A DNA stretch of 64,000 nucleotides, from the NCBI GenBank assembly GCA_963703085.1, contig OY969789.1:1922001-1986000 (forward strand). The letters are read 5' to 3'. Shown here piece by piece: positions 1 through 9,193 of the stretch. Position 1 is the first letter of the stretch. Each line of letters starts with the position of its first letter. This DNA comes from DATAEG01 sp963703085 (GTDB taxonomy: Bacteria > Actinomycetota > Actinomycetes > Mycobacteriales > Jatrophihabitantaceae). Both the position numbers and the translations under genes were made by a program. The notes under the pieces were generated by a model. It was not told the origin of the DNA. It was given only the letters and a program-made list of their open reading frames with translations, and made no database searches.

Positions 1-687
1 ACGCCATCGCCTGCAGAGACGATCTTCGGCAACGGCGGTGACAGTCGGTCGGCGGATCAGCGTCGGGCGGATGCGTTGGTCACCCTGGCCGACTCCGCCC
101 TGGCCGACCCGGCCCTGACGCGTCGGCATGGGGCGCGGCCGGCGGTGCAACTCACCGTCGCCGCATCGACCTTGTTGGGGTTGGATGAGCAGCCGGCTGA
201 GTTGGCCGGGTACGGCCCGATCCCCGCCGCGATGGCCCGACGCATCGCGAAAGACGACACCGGCACGTGGCGGCGGTTGCTCACCGACGACCACGGCCGG
301 CTCCTCGACTACGGCAGCAAGACGTATCGGCCGCCGGCCCGGTTGGCGGCGTTCATCATCGCCCGCGACCAAACCTGCACCTTCACCTCCTGCACCCGCC
401 CCGCGGTCGACCTGCGACCTGGACCATCTGACTGCCGCGAAAGAGGGCGGAGCCGACGTGTGCCGGGGAACCTGCACCCGCTGTGCCGGCGGCATCACCG
501 CTGCAAACACCTCGCGCACTGGCAACCGCAACGCCAACCCGACGGATCGACGGTGTGGACCAGCCCCACCGGCCACACCTACCGCACCAAACCAAGGCCG
601 CTACCCACCACGGTCGAACCCGAGGCAAGATCGCCCGCGGCACCGACCAATGCATCGACCGACGACCCGGACCCGCCACCGTTCTGA
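1..687 (+). CDS. DUF222/HNH endonuclease domain protein, 3' part, active site scrambled
   Basis: The reading frame is open from the first base, so the gene starts outside the window; about 228 residues are visible. The helical stretch RRADALVTLA is typical of the end of a DUF222 (13E12-type) domain, and an HNH domain follows. The cysteine pair at CTFTSC and the later GNLHPLCRRHH are in this frame. The expected CDLDH catalytic segment is instead read in the +2 frame between about 412 and 463. A +1 and a -1 indel therefore cancel each other, leaving a full-length protein with an unrelated segment (LRPGPSDCRERGR) where the nuclease His should be. It is probably an inactive nuclease, or a sequence error. 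These families are numerous in actinobacteria and their role is unclear. Confidence 0.8.
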   Translation, partial: TPSPAETIFGNGGDSRSADQRRADALVTLADSALADPALTRRHGARPAVQLTVAASTLLGLDEQPAELAGYGPIPAAMARRIAKDDTGTWRRLLTDDHGRLLDYGSKTYRPPARLAAFIIARDQTCTFTSCTRPAVDLRPGPSDCRERGRSRRVPGNLHPLCRRHHRCKHLAHWQPQRQPDGSTVWTSPTGHTYRTKPRPLPTTVEPEARSPAAPTNASTDDPDPPPF

Positions 688-758
688 TCCGCACCCGGCA
701 GTGCCGTCCGTCCATCGAACGAGTTAAGTCCCAGCCGCACGTCTCTGCTGCCTGCCTC

Positions 759-764
759 TACGCT
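759..764 (+). promoter_or_regulatory. -10 box of a leaderless promoter (TACGCT)
   Basis: TACGCT lies seven bases before the GTG at 772, so transcription should start at or next to the start codon. No Shine-Dalgarno sequence is visible for this gene. Confidence 0.45.
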
Positions 765-771
765 GCCGGAT

Positions 772-1590
772 GTGAATTCACCCGCCTCGCCCGCTGAGCT
801 GCTGGCCGCCTACGACACGCAACTGCGCGGTTCCGCGGAGGCACAGTCAGGCGCTCGCTCCGACACGGACGGTCCGCTGGTACGGATCTACTATCCGGCC
901 CAGGGCTTCGTGTCGTATCGCAGCTTGGACGGATACGCCGGCGACGAGCTCGACGCGTTGATCGCTCGGCAGGTGGAGCACTTTGCTCGGCTGAACAGTT
1001 CTTTCGAATGGAAGACCCGTAGTCACGATCTGCCCGCTGACCTGCCCGACCGCTTGCTGGCCGCCGGATTCGTGGCCGAGCCACGAGAGACGGTGCTTGT
1101 CGGTGTAGCCGCGGCACTCGCGTCGGAACCGGTGCTGCCGCCCGGCATCACGCTGCGCGCGGTCACCGCCGAGCAGGATCTGCATCGCATCGCAGCACTC
1201 AACTCCGAGGTGTGGGGGGACGAGCACGGTTGGCTCGCCGACGACCTCCGCAACCGGATCGCCACCGCACCGGACCTCATCGATGTGCTCGTCGCCGAAC
1301 GCGGCGACGACATCGTCTCTGCCGCCTGGCTGGTGTTCAAGCCAGATACCGAGTTCGCCGGAATGTGGGGGGGCGCCACGCTGGCAGAGTGGCGCGGGCG
1401 GGGCATCTACCGGGCGCTCGTGGCACGACGCGCGCAGCTGGCCGCAGCGCGCGGTGTCCACTACCTGCAGGTCGATGCCTCCGACGACAGCCGGCCCATT
1501 CTCGAGCGGCTCGGGTTCGTCCGGATCACCACCACCACGCCCTACGTCTGGACACCTACCGAGAGCGTTGGTGACGCTAGGGTCGGCTGA
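772..1590 (+). CDS. GNAT family N-acetyltransferase
   Basis: 272 residues. The C-terminal half (from about residue 125) has the GNAT fold pattern: LRAVTAEQDLHRI at its start, then a strand and the acyl-CoA loop region WRGRGIYRALVARRAQLAAARG near residues 208-229, and the closing SRPILERLGFVR. The N-terminal third has no clear family signature and may be a degenerate first GNAT domain, as in tandem GNAT proteins. The GTG start at 772 follows a TACGCT box. It ends two bases before the UvrA-like gene and is probably co-transcribed with it. The substrate cannot be told from sequence. Confidence 0.8.
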   Translation: MNSPASPAELLAAYDTQLRGSAEAQSGARSDTDGPLVRIYYPAQGFVSYRSLDGYAGDELDALIARQVEHFARLNSSFEWKTRSHDLPADLPDRLLAAGFVAEPRETVLVGVAAALASEPVLPPGITLRAVTAEQDLHRIAALNSEVWGDEHGWLADDLRNRIATAPDLIDVLVAERGDDIVSAAWLVFKPDTEFAGMWGGATLAEWRGRGIYRALVARRAQLAAARGVHYLQVDASDDSRPILERLGFVRITTTTPYVWTPTESVGDARVG

Positions 1591-1592
1591 CC

Positions 1593-4103
1593 ATGGTGGT
1601 GCCGGCCGACGACCCGTTCATCCGGGTACGTGCGGCTCGCGAGCACAACCTGCGCAATGTGTCATTCGCTGCGCCGCGGGACTCGCTGGTCATGTTCACC
1701 GGCGTCTCCGGCTCGGGCAAGTCGTCGCTGGCGTTCGGCACGATCTACGCCGAGGCGCAGCGGCGGTACCTGGAATCGGTGGCGCCCTACGCCCGTCGAT
1801 TGATCGAGCAGGCCGGTGCACCGCGCGTCGAGGCGGTGGACGGCCTGCCCCCGGCGATCGCCTTGCAGCAGCGCCGCGGTGGTGGCGGCGCGCGGTCGTC
1901 GGTAGGCACGATCACGAACCTGTCGAACTCGCTTCGCATGTTGTTCTCCCGGGCCGGCACGTATCCACCGGGCACGCAGCACCGGCTCGACTCGGACTCG
2001 TTCTCGCCGAACACCGTCGTCGGGGCATGCCCGAACTGCCACGGGCTGGGTCGGGTGCACACCGTGAGCGAGCAGAGTCTGGTTCCGGACCCGACTCTGA
2101 CGATCCGGGAGAAGGCCATCGCCGCGTGGCCCGGCGCGTGGCAGGGCAAGAACTACCGGGACATCCTCGGTGAACTCGGCTACGACCTGGACGTACCGTT
2201 CGGTGACCTGCCCGCCGAGCAACGGGACTGGATCCTGTTCACCGACGAGCAGCCCGAGGTCACCGTGCATCCGGTACGTGGGCCGGGCCAGATCCAGCGT
2301 GACTATCAGGGCATCTACATGAGCGCGCGGCGTTATGTGTTGCACACCTACGCAGCCACGCAAAGCGCCGCCCTCCGCAAGCGGGTGGCCCAGTTCCTGA
2401 CCAGCTCGCCCTGTCCGGTGTGCCACGGTAAGCGGCTCCGTACGGAGTCGATCGCGGTGACCTTCGCCGGACGGGACATCACCACCATGGCCGGGCTGGC
2501 GTTGACCGAGCTGATCGACGTGCTGAGCCCGAGCGCGTCGCTCACCGGCGCTACTGCGGCGTACGCGGCCGCGGGCTCGGGGGAGATGACCGAAGCCGCC
2601 GTGACACTGGCTCGCGATGTGTGCGCCCGCGCGGCGTCGTTGGTCGAGCTCGGTCTCGGCTATCTCAGCTGCGACCGGCCGACACCCACGCTTTCCCCCG
2701 GCGAGATGCAGCGGTTGCGTTTGGGCACCGTACTTCGCTCCGGGCTGTTTGGCGTGCTCTACGTCCTGGACGAGCCGTCCGCGGGGCTGCATCCGGCCGA
2801 CATGGTCTCGCTGTTCGACTCGCTGACCAGGCTCCGGCAGGCCGGGAATTCCGTGTTCGTGGTGGAGCATGATCTGGACCTGGTGCGGCGCGCCGACTGG
2901 GTCGTCGATGTCGGACCCGGTGCCGGGGAACTCGGTGGCGAAGTGCTCTACAGCGGCCCGCTGGACGGCCTGGCGAACATCGACCGATCGATCACCCGCC
3001 AGTATCTGTTCGCACCGGCCGACCGAACAGCGCGGCCGGCTCGTGAGCCGTCCGGATGGGTGCAGCTGCGCGACGTCAGCCGCCACAACATCGCCGGACT
3101 GTCGGCGCGTTTCCCGCTCGGCCTGCTGACCGCGGTCACCGGCGTCTCCGGCTCGGGGAAGTCCACGTTGGTCAGCCAGGTGCTCGCGGAGGTCGTGCGC
3201 GAGCACCTGCACCTGACCGACGTGCAACCGGACGACGACGATGCGGGTGCCGACGACGACAGCGTGAGCGATGTCGAAACCCCGGCGGACGTCGTCGCCG
3301 AGGGGCTGGAGCAGATTGATCGGTTGGTGCAGGTGGATCAGAAGCCGATCGGACGCACCCCGCGATCGAATCTGGCGACCTACACCGGGATGTTCGACTC
3401 GGTCCGCAAGGTGTTCGCAGCCACTCCGCTGGCCCGGGAGCGAGGCTATGACGTCGGACGCTTCTCCTTCAACGTCAGCGGCGGCCGCTGCGAAACCTGT
3501 CAGGGCGAAGGCTTCGTCTCGGTCGAGCTGATGTTCCTCCCGGGAACCTATGCGCCGTGCCCGACGTGTCACGGCGCGCGCTACAACCCGGAGACCCTCG
3601 AGGTTCGCTACCGCGGCCGCAGCATTGCCGAGGTCCTCGGGCTGACCGTGCGCGAGGCACGCGAGTTCCTTGCCGATGTGCCGGCAGCGGCCCGCAGCCT
3701 CCGCACGCTGGACGAGATCGGCCTCGGCTACCTACGCCTCGGTCAGCCGGCCACCGAGCTGTCCGGCGGCGAGGCGCAACGGATCAAGCTCGCTACCGAA
3801 CTGCAGCGCCGCCAGCGCGGACACACCCTCTACCTACTGGACGAACCCACCACAGGCCTGCATCCGGACGACGTGCAGACTCTCCTGCGCCAGTTGCACG
3901 CGCTGATCGCTGCCGGGAACACGGTGATCGTCGTCGAGCACGATCTGAGCGTGATTGCCGACGCAGACTGGCTCATCGACATGGGCCCGGGCGGCGGATC
4001 CTCGGGCGGGACGATCGTCACTGTCGGCACCCCGGCCGACGTCGCCGCGGCGGGTGAAGGCGCCACTGCGCCGTTCCTGGCCGACCGCCTCGGCGCGCGC
4101 TGA
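1593..4103 (+). CDS. UvrA2-type excinuclease ATPase subunit homologue
   Basis: 836 residues, shorter than the roughly 950 of canonical UvrA, as expected for class II UvrA (UvrA2/DrrC-like) proteins that lack the UvrB-binding domain. Two ABC cassettes are visible: Walker A GVSGSGKSS near residue 37 with a modified signature SPGEMQRLRLG near 368 and LDEPSAGLHP after it; second Walker A GVSGSGKST near 517 with LSGGEAQRIKLA near 722. Zinc-binding CxxC pairs occur at CPNCHG (about 144), CPVCHG (273), CETCQG (632) and CPTCHG (655). Such proteins bind damaged DNA or DNA-bound drugs and are linked with drug resistance or auxiliary repair. The acidic insert DDDDAGADDDS near residue 550 is unusual. Confidence 0.9.
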   Translation: MVVPADDPFIRVRAAREHNLRNVSFAAPRDSLVMFTGVSGSGKSSLAFGTIYAEAQRRYLESVAPYARRLIEQAGAPRVEAVDGLPPAIALQQRRGGGGARSSVGTITNLSNSLRMLFSRAGTYPPGTQHRLDSDSFSPNTVVGACPNCHGLGRVHTVSEQSLVPDPTLTIREKAIAAWPGAWQGKNYRDILGELGYDLDVPFGDLPAEQRDWILFTDEQPEVTVHPVRGPGQIQRDYQGIYMSARRYVLHTYAATQSAALRKRVAQFLTSSPCPVCHGKRLRTESIAVTFAGRDITTMAGLALTELIDVLSPSASLTGATAAYAAAGSGEMTEAAVTLARDVCARAASLVELGLGYLSCDRPTPTLSPGEMQRLRLGTVLRSGLFGVLYVLDEPSAGLHPADMVSLFDSLTRLRQAGNSVFVVEHDLDLVRRADWVVDVGPGAGELGGEVLYSGPLDGLANIDRSITRQYLFAPADRTARPAREPSGWVQLRDVSRHNIAGLSARFPLGLLTAVTGVSGSGKSTLVSQVLAEVVREHLHLTDVQPDDDDAGADDDSVSDVETPADVVAEGLEQIDRLVQVDQKPIGRTPRSNLATYTGMFDSVRKVFAATPLARERGYDVGRFSFNVSGGRCETCQGEGFVSVELMFLPGTYAPCPTCHGARYNPETLEVRYRGRSIAEVLGLTVREAREFLADVPAAARSLRTLDEIGLGYLRLGQPATELSGGEAQRIKLATELQRRQRGHTLYLLDEPTTGLHPDDVQTLLRQLHALIAAGNTVIVVEHDLSVIADADWLIDMGPGGGSSGGTIVTVGTPADVAAAGEGATAPFLADRLGAR

Positions 4104-4105
4104 AC

Positions 4106-5131
4106 TCACCCGTCGATGGTCAGCTCGACCTCGTGCATCGTCTCCACCGCGCGGAAGCCGAAGCGTTGGTTGATCGAGCGCATCGCATCGTTCACCTCGG
4201 CGGTCCAGGTGTGCACATGCCGGGTCTGCGGTTGACGCGAGGCGAGCGCGCGAAGGTTCGCTGCCTTCGCCAGGAGGCCGAGGCGATGACCACGATGGGC
4301 GCGCAACACAAAGGTGTCTTCCTGGAACACGTCCGCACTGCCGGGTTCGGCGACGAGCATCGCGGTGTATGCGGCCGGTGCACCACCAGGGTCGACGACC
4401 AGGGTCGTCACCGGCCCGAAGCCCTGCTCGATCATGCGCTGCTCGCTGGCCCGGAGTTTCGACGCGTCGTAGGTGATCGGCGCTCGGCTCAGCGTGCCCG
4501 ACGGCACATCGCGCTCCATCAGCGTGTGCATCAAGGCGAACGGCTCAAGCCATTCCTCCGGGGTTCGCCCGGCCCACGACACCGTTCGATAGCCCTCACT
4601 GCGCTCCCGCGCCGAGCGCTCGAGTTCGTCCAGTCGCTGCGCGGCAACGGGCAAGTCGAGCAGGAGCCGTTGCTCGACGTGCTCGCTCGCGAAGCCGCGG
4701 CGCTGTGCGAAGCGGCCGCCCGTACTCGTTTCCAGTGTCCGGTCAGGTGGGACGTTCACCTCGGCACTGATGACGGTCCGCGATTCCTGTCGGGCGATCG
4801 CGAGCCCGTGGTCGTACAGCGCAGCACCCACACCTTGACGACGGTGCTCCGGTGGCACCGCGACGTCGATCTCGGCGTGACTGGTGTTCTCCTGGCGAGG
4901 CATGCCGAGTGTCACCGTGCCGAGACACTCCCCATCATCCCAGGCACCGAACGCGCGCCGGTCGTTGATCAGGTTCGAGTCGTTCGTGCGCATCGAGGTG
5001 AGCAACGCTTGGGCACCGATGATGACCGGCGCGGTTCGCTGCGCCGCGGCACCGGCATACATCGCCGCATACCAGGCCGAGCACGCCGAGGCATCGTTCA
5101 GGTCGAGTGGGCGGATCTCCACGAGCGCCAA
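4106..5131 (-). CDS. Tandem GNAT family acetyltransferase
   Basis: 341 residues with two GNAT-like halves. The first carries the acetyl-CoA loop EHRRQGVGAALYDHGLAIA near residues 98-116. The second has RAHRGHRLGLLAKAANLRAL in the equivalent place and ends NQRFGFRAVETMHEVEL. This layout is common in actinobacterial antibiotic- or thiol-modifying acetyltransferases, but no substrate can be assigned. The frame opens with TTG at 5131; GTG at 5122 is equally plausible. It converges with the UvrA2 gene (two-base gap) and lies downstream of mmsA on the same strand. Confidence 0.8.
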   Translation of the reverse strand: MALVEIRPLDLNDASACSAWYAAMYAGAAAQRTAPVIIGAQALLTSMRTNDSNLINDRRAFGAWDDGECLGTVTLGMPRQENTSHAEIDVAVPPEHRRQGVGAALYDHGLAIARQESRTVISAEVNVPPDRTLETSTGGRFAQRRGFASEHVEQRLLLDLPVAAQRLDELERSARERSEGYRTVSWAGRTPEEWLEPFALMHTLMERDVPSGTLSRAPITYDASKLRASEQRMIEQGFGPVTTLVVDPGGAPAAYTAMLVAEPGSADVFQEDTFVLRAHRGHRLGLLAKAANLRALASRQPQTRHVHTWTAEVNDAMRSINQRFGFRAVETMHEVELTIDG

Positions 5132-5170
5132 CCCTGCCTTCGGCGGTGGCGACCGAGCAACTGGATTCGC

Positions 5171-6661
5171 TCAGCGGGTGCGCGGGAAGCCCAGGTCGAC
5201 GATGGACGTGGCCGGGTCCGGCCACCGTGAGGTGACGACCTTGCCGCGGGTGTAGAAGTTGACGCCTTCCGGACCGTACATGTGCGTGTCGCCGAACAGC
5301 GAGTCCTTCCATCCGCCGAAGGAGTAGTACGCGACCGGGACAGGGATCGGCACGTTGATCCCGACCATTCCCACCTGCACCTCGTACTGGAACCGCCGCG
5401 CCGCACCGCCGTCCCGGGTGAAGATCGCGGTGCCGTTGGCGTACTGGTTCGCGTTGACGAGATCGAGGGCCTCCTCGTACGTCTCGGCGCGGACGACACA
5501 CAGCACCGGGCCGAAGATCTCGTCGGTGTAGACGCTCATCTCCGGGGTGACGTGATCCAGCAGAGTGGCACCGAGGAAGAACCCGTCCTGCGGCAGATCA
5601 GCGTCCCGCCCGTCCACCACCACCTGCGCTCCGGAGGATTCTCCGGCCGCGACGTAGCCGAGCACCTTGTCGCGATGCTCTGCGGTGATCAACGGACCCA
5701 TGTCGGTGCCGGCGGCGGCTCCGTTGCCGATCGTCAGCTTGGGCAGTCGCAGCGCGATGGCATCGACGAGCCGGTCGCCGATGTCGCCGACCGCAACGGC
5801 TACGGACACCGCCATGCAGCGCTCGCCGGCAGCACCGTAGGCGGCGGAGACTGCAGCGTCAGCAGCCATGTCGACGTCAGCGTCGGGCAGCACCAGCATG
5901 TGATTCTTCGCCCCGCCGAGTGCCTGCACCCGCTTACCGTGTGAGGTTCCGGTCTCGTAGATGTAGCGCGCGATCGGCGTCGAACCGACGAAGCTCACCG
6001 CGGCCACATCGGGATGGGTGAGCAAGGTGTCGACGGCCAGCTTGTCACCCTGCACGACGGTGAACACCCCGTCCGGCAGGCCGGCCTGCTGCCACAGCTC
6101 GGCGAGGAACAGCGACGCGGACGGATCCTTCTCGCTCGGCTTCAATATGAAGGCGTTGCCGCAGGCGATGGCGTTGGCGCACATCCACAACGGGACCATC
6201 ACCGGGAAGTTGAACGGGGTGATGCCCGCGACGACCCCGAGCGGCTGACGGATCGAGTAGACATCGACACCGCTCGTCGCCTGCTCGGAGAAGCCGCCTT
6301 TGAGCAGCTGCGGGATGCCGGTGGCGAACTCGACGTTCTCCAGACCACGGGCGATCTCCCCGCCGGCGTCGGCGAGCACCTTGCCGTGCTCGGCCGTGAC
6401 GATGGCGGCGAGTTCGTCGCTGCGCTCGTGCAGCAGGTCGCGGAACGCGAAGAGCACAGCCGATCGCTTCGAAAGGGATGCATGCCGCCAGTCGCGAGCC
6501 GCCCGAGAGGCGACGGCGATCGCAGCGCCGACCTCCTCCGCAGTGGCCAGATCGACTTCACCGCTCTGCTCACCGGATGCCGGGTCGTAGACCGGCGAGG
6601 TCCGCCCGGAGGTTCCAGGGACGATCGTGCCGTCGATCCAGTGTGAGATGCGCTTCGCCAT
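5171..6661 (-). CDS. mmsA: CoA-acylating methylmalonate-semialdehyde dehydrogenase
   Basis: 496 residues, normal length for MmsA. The aldehyde dehydrogenase motifs are present: ITPFNFPVMVPLW, FVGSTPIARYIYE, and the MmsA-type catalytic AAGERCMAVS with Cys near residue 283. There is no classical general-base Glu motif, as usual for the CoA-acylating branch. The enzyme oxidises malonate or methylmalonate semialdehyde with CoA and NAD to acetyl- or propionyl-CoA, in valine, beta-alanine and inositol breakdown. The ATG at 6661 has TAGGCT exactly six bases upstream. It is divergent from the MocR gene across 59 bp, so MocR may control it. Confidence 0.93.
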   Translation of the reverse strand: MAKRISHWIDGTIVPGTSGRTSPVYDPASGEQSGEVDLATAEEVGAAIAVASRAARDWRHASLSKRSAVLFAFRDLLHERSDELAAIVTAEHGKVLADAGGEIARGLENVEFATGIPQLLKGGFSEQATSGVDVYSIRQPLGVVAGITPFNFPVMVPLWMCANAIACGNAFILKPSEKDPSASLFLAELWQQAGLPDGVFTVVQGDKLAVDTLLTHPDVAAVSFVGSTPIARYIYETGTSHGKRVQALGGAKNHMLVLPDADVDMAADAAVSAAYGAAGERCMAVSVAVAVGDIGDRLVDAIALRLPKLTIGNGAAAGTDMGPLITAEHRDKVLGYVAAGESSGAQVVVDGRDADLPQDGFFLGATLLDHVTPEMSVYTDEIFGPVLCVVRAETYEEALDLVNANQYANGTAIFTRDGGAARRFQYEVQVGMVGINVPIPVPVAYYSFGGWKDSLFGDTHMYGPEGVNFYTRGKVVTSRWPDPATSIVDLGFPRTR

Positions 6662-6720
6662 ACTCCGAGCCTACGACATGCCTGATGAGCATACAAAGCT
6701 CGAATTGCTACAGTACAAAT
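6662..6720. promoter_or_regulatory. Divergent leaderless promoters mmsA / mocR-like gene
   Basis: On the minus strand TAGGCT (6673-6668) is six bases before the mmsA ATG. On the plus strand TACAGT (6709-6714) is six bases before the GTG at 6721. Both transcripts should lack a leader. The whole control region is only 59 bp, so a regulator bound here would affect both genes. Confidence 0.55.
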
Positions 6721-8058
6721 GTGCTGGAGCAGCTGAAGAAGCGTCTCACCGAGAGCAGCAGCCGTGGTCTGGCCAATGCGGTGAGCGCAGCGATCAGCGA
6801 CGGCGTCATCGCAGACGGAGACCGGCTGCCGCCCATTCGCACAGTCGCCGAAGGTTTGCGGCTGTCCCCGACCACGGTGAGCGCGGCGTGGGCGCTGCTG
6901 GCCCGGGCCGGGACCATTCGTACCGACGGCCGGCGCGGCACCACGGTGCGCCGTCGGCCCGCCGTCGGGCCCGGGCGATATCGCCGCGCACTCGACAGCC
7001 CGGTCTCCTTCGCGGTCGACCTGTCCACCGGTATGCCGGACCCGGCGTTGCTGCCTGACCTGTCACCGAGCCTGCACCGACTGCGCGGCAACACCGAACC
7101 GAGCAGCTACCTCGACACACCCGTCCTGCCGGCCCTCGAAAGCGAGCTGCGCGCCGACTGGCCGTATGCGCCGGCCCGAATGACGATCGTGGACGGCGCG
7201 ATGGACGCACTCGACCAGATCAGTTCCGCGCTGGTGCAGTTCGGTGACAAGGTCGTCGTCGAGAATCCGTGTTTCCCGCCGCTGCTCGACCTGCTCGAGG
7301 CGATCGGTGCCGACACGATCGGCGTGGAGGTCGATGCCGAAGGGCTGGACACCGCCGGGCTGGAGATCGCGCTGGACGCCGGCGCCGGCGTGGTGTTTCT
7401 GCAGCCGCGAGCGCAGAATCCCACGGGCGTCTCGATGTCGCGGCGCCGTGCGCAGCAGCTCGCCGCGCTGGTCGCACGGGCCGATGCCATCGCGGTGGAG
7501 GACGACTCGGCGGGCGGCGTGGCCGCCAGCCCGGCGATCAGCCTCGGCACCTGGATACCGGAGCGGACGTTGCACGTGCGCAGCTTCTCCAAGTCCCACG
7601 GTCCCGACCTGCGGCTGGCCGCGCTGAGCGGACCGGTCGAGCTGGTCGACGTGATCACCGAACGTCGCTACCTGGGGCAGGGCTGGACGAGTCGGCTGCT
7701 GCAGGCGATCCTGGCCGATCTGCTCACCAGTCCACGATCGATCCAGCAGGTGCACCGGGCGAGGCAGCTGTACGCAGCGCGGCGCCGGGCGGTGGTGAGC
7801 GAACTACAGCACCACGGCGTCGCTGCGCACGCCGGTGATGGCCTCAACATCTGGTTACCGGTGCGTGACGAGGCAGCGGCGCTGGTGCGGCTGGCCAGCC
7901 GTGGCATCGGCGCCGCGGCCGGCAACCCGTTCGCCGTGTCCAGGGAAGCGCAGCCTCATCTGCGCGTGACGGTAGGTCTGGTGCAAACGGACCATGCAGG
8001 CATCGCGGCTGAACTCGCGGAGGCCGCCGGTGTCGGCGCATGGAGCAGTCCGCGATGA
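6721..8058 (+). CDS. MocR/GntR-type regulator with aminotransferase domain
   Basis: 445 residues. An N-terminal GntR winged helix (about 1-75, with DRLPPIRTVAEGLRLSPTTVSAA) is joined to a fold-type I aminotransferase domain. The PLP lysine is in SFSKSHGPDLRLAALS near residue 290 and the NPTG loop is in RAQNPTGVS. MocR proteins sense amino acids or PLP derivatives. GTG 6721 is chosen because TACAGT lies six bases upstream; ATG 6685 is in frame but would precede that box. It is followed after 25 bp by threonine aldolase and is divergent from mmsA, which suggests control of amino-acid catabolism. Confidence 0.88.
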   Translation: MLEQLKKRLTESSSRGLANAVSAAISDGVIADGDRLPPIRTVAEGLRLSPTTVSAAWALLARAGTIRTDGRRGTTVRRRPAVGPGRYRRALDSPVSFAVDLSTGMPDPALLPDLSPSLHRLRGNTEPSSYLDTPVLPALESELRADWPYAPARMTIVDGAMDALDQISSALVQFGDKVVVENPCFPPLLDLLEAIGADTIGVEVDAEGLDTAGLEIALDAGAGVVFLQPRAQNPTGVSMSRRRAQQLAALVARADAIAVEDDSAGGVAASPAISLGTWIPERTLHVRSFSKSHGPDLRLAALSGPVELVDVITERRYLGQGWTSRLLQAILADLLTSPRSIQQVHRARQLYAARRRAVVSELQHHGVAAHAGDGLNIWLPVRDEAAALVRLASRGIGAAAGNPFAVSREAQPHLRVTVGLVQTDHAGIAAELAEAAGVGAWSSPR

Positions 8059-8083
8059 TCAGCAGTACCAACGAGAGGGAGAC

Positions 8084-9154
8084 ATGACCAGACTGCACGA
8101 CGCGTCCCGGCGCGGCTTCGCCTCCGACAACCAGGCCGGCGTCCATCCGGAGCTGCTCGAGGCGATAGCCGAAGCGAACGGTGGACACCAGCCTTCTTAC
8201 GGTGCCGACGCGTACACCGAGCACCTGCAAGAGGTGATCGGTACCCACTTCGGCGCCGGTGCCATTGCCTTCCCGGTGTTCAACGGCACCGGCGCGAATG
8301 TGCTCGCGCTGCAGGCGGTATCGCCGCGCTGGGGGGCGGTGATCTGCGCCGAGACCTCGCACGTCAACGTCGATGAGACTGCGGCGCCGGAGAGTGTCGC
8401 CGGTCTCAAGGTGTTCGCGGTGCCCACCGACGACGGCAAGCTCACGGTGGAGCTCATCGATCGGTATCCCTGGGCCTGGGGCGACGAGCACCGCGCGCAA
8501 CCCGCAGTGGTCTCCGTCGCCCAGGCCACCGAGGTAGGCACCGTCTATACCCCGGACGAGATCAGGACGATCGCTGACTTCGTGCACGACAAGGGCATGG
8601 TGCTGCACGTGGACGGCTCCCGCCTGGCCAACGCCGCCGCGCATCTGGAGGTCGACTTCGCCGCGTTCACCAGCGACGTCGGCGTGGACATCATTTCGCT
8701 CGGCGGCGCGAAGAACGGCCTGCTCTACGGCGAGGCCATCGTGGTACCGCGACCGGCGCAGCACGCTGCGGTCGCTGCCAGCCTGCCCTTCCTGCGCAAG
8801 CTCGACCTGCAGCTGGCGTCGAAGATGCGGTTCCTCTCCGCGCAGTTCATCGCCTTGTTGGAGGGCGATCTGTGGCTGCGTTCGGCGCGGCATGCCAATG
8901 CCATGGCCGCGCGGCTGGCCGAGCAGATCAGTGGGATCGACGGCGTGCGCATCACCCAGCCGGTGCAGTCCAACGGGGTGTTCGCGGCGTTGCCGCCCGA
9001 GGTGGCCGGGCAGCTACGCGAGTCCTTCGCCTTTTACGACTGGGACACCCGCACCGCCGAGGTGCGCTGGATGTGCGCGTTCGACACGACCGAGGAGGAC
9101 GTCGATCGGTTCGCCGCAGAAGTGAAGCGGCTGCTCGCTCCCTCGGGAAACTGA
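8084..9154 (+). CDS. Low-specificity L-threonine aldolase
   Basis: 356 residues, full length. The start is placed at ATG 8084 (MTRLHDASRRGFASDN), preceded by the ribosome site GAGAGGGA; it matches the usual N-terminus of this PLP family, which opens with FxSDN. The PLP lysine is in SLGGAKNGLLYGE near residue 209, and HVDGSRLANAA is the conserved segment before it. The reaction is L-threonine (or allo-threonine) to glycine and acetaldehyde. It probably sits in one transcript with the MocR regulator. Acetaldehyde could be handled by the divergent CoA-acylating dehydrogenase (inference). Confidence 0.9.
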   Translation: MTRLHDASRRGFASDNQAGVHPELLEAIAEANGGHQPSYGADAYTEHLQEVIGTHFGAGAIAFPVFNGTGANVLALQAVSPRWGAVICAETSHVNVDETAAPESVAGLKVFAVPTDDGKLTVELIDRYPWAWGDEHRAQPAVVSVAQATEVGTVYTPDEIRTIADFVHDKGMVLHVDGSRLANAAAHLEVDFAAFTSDVGVDIISLGGAKNGLLYGEAIVVPRPAQHAAVAASLPFLRKLDLQLASKMRFLSAQFIALLEGDLWLRSARHANAMAARLAEQISGIDGVRITQPVQSNGVFAALPPEVAGQLRESFAFYDWDTRTAEVRWMCAFDTTEEDVDRFAAEVKRLLAPSGN

Positions 9155-9181
9155 CGCCATCTCGGCACCATGACCCGTTGC

Positions 9182-9187
9182 TACCTT
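9182..9187 (+). promoter_or_regulatory. -10 box of a leaderless promoter (TACCTT)
   Basis: TACCTT is six bases before GTG 9194. It lies downstream of the alternative ATG at 9170, which argues that 9194 is the true start of the transporter. Confidence 0.45.
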
Positions 9188-9193
9188 CGAAGC

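Noticed and set aside
1662..3572. 636-residue minus-strand frame
   Set aside because: Lies wholly opposite the UvrA2 gene, whose motifs are intact.
6685..6720. ATG 6685 as start of the MocR gene
   Set aside because: It lies upstream of the TACAGT box that places transcription start at the GTG 6721, and it would add residues not seen in the family.
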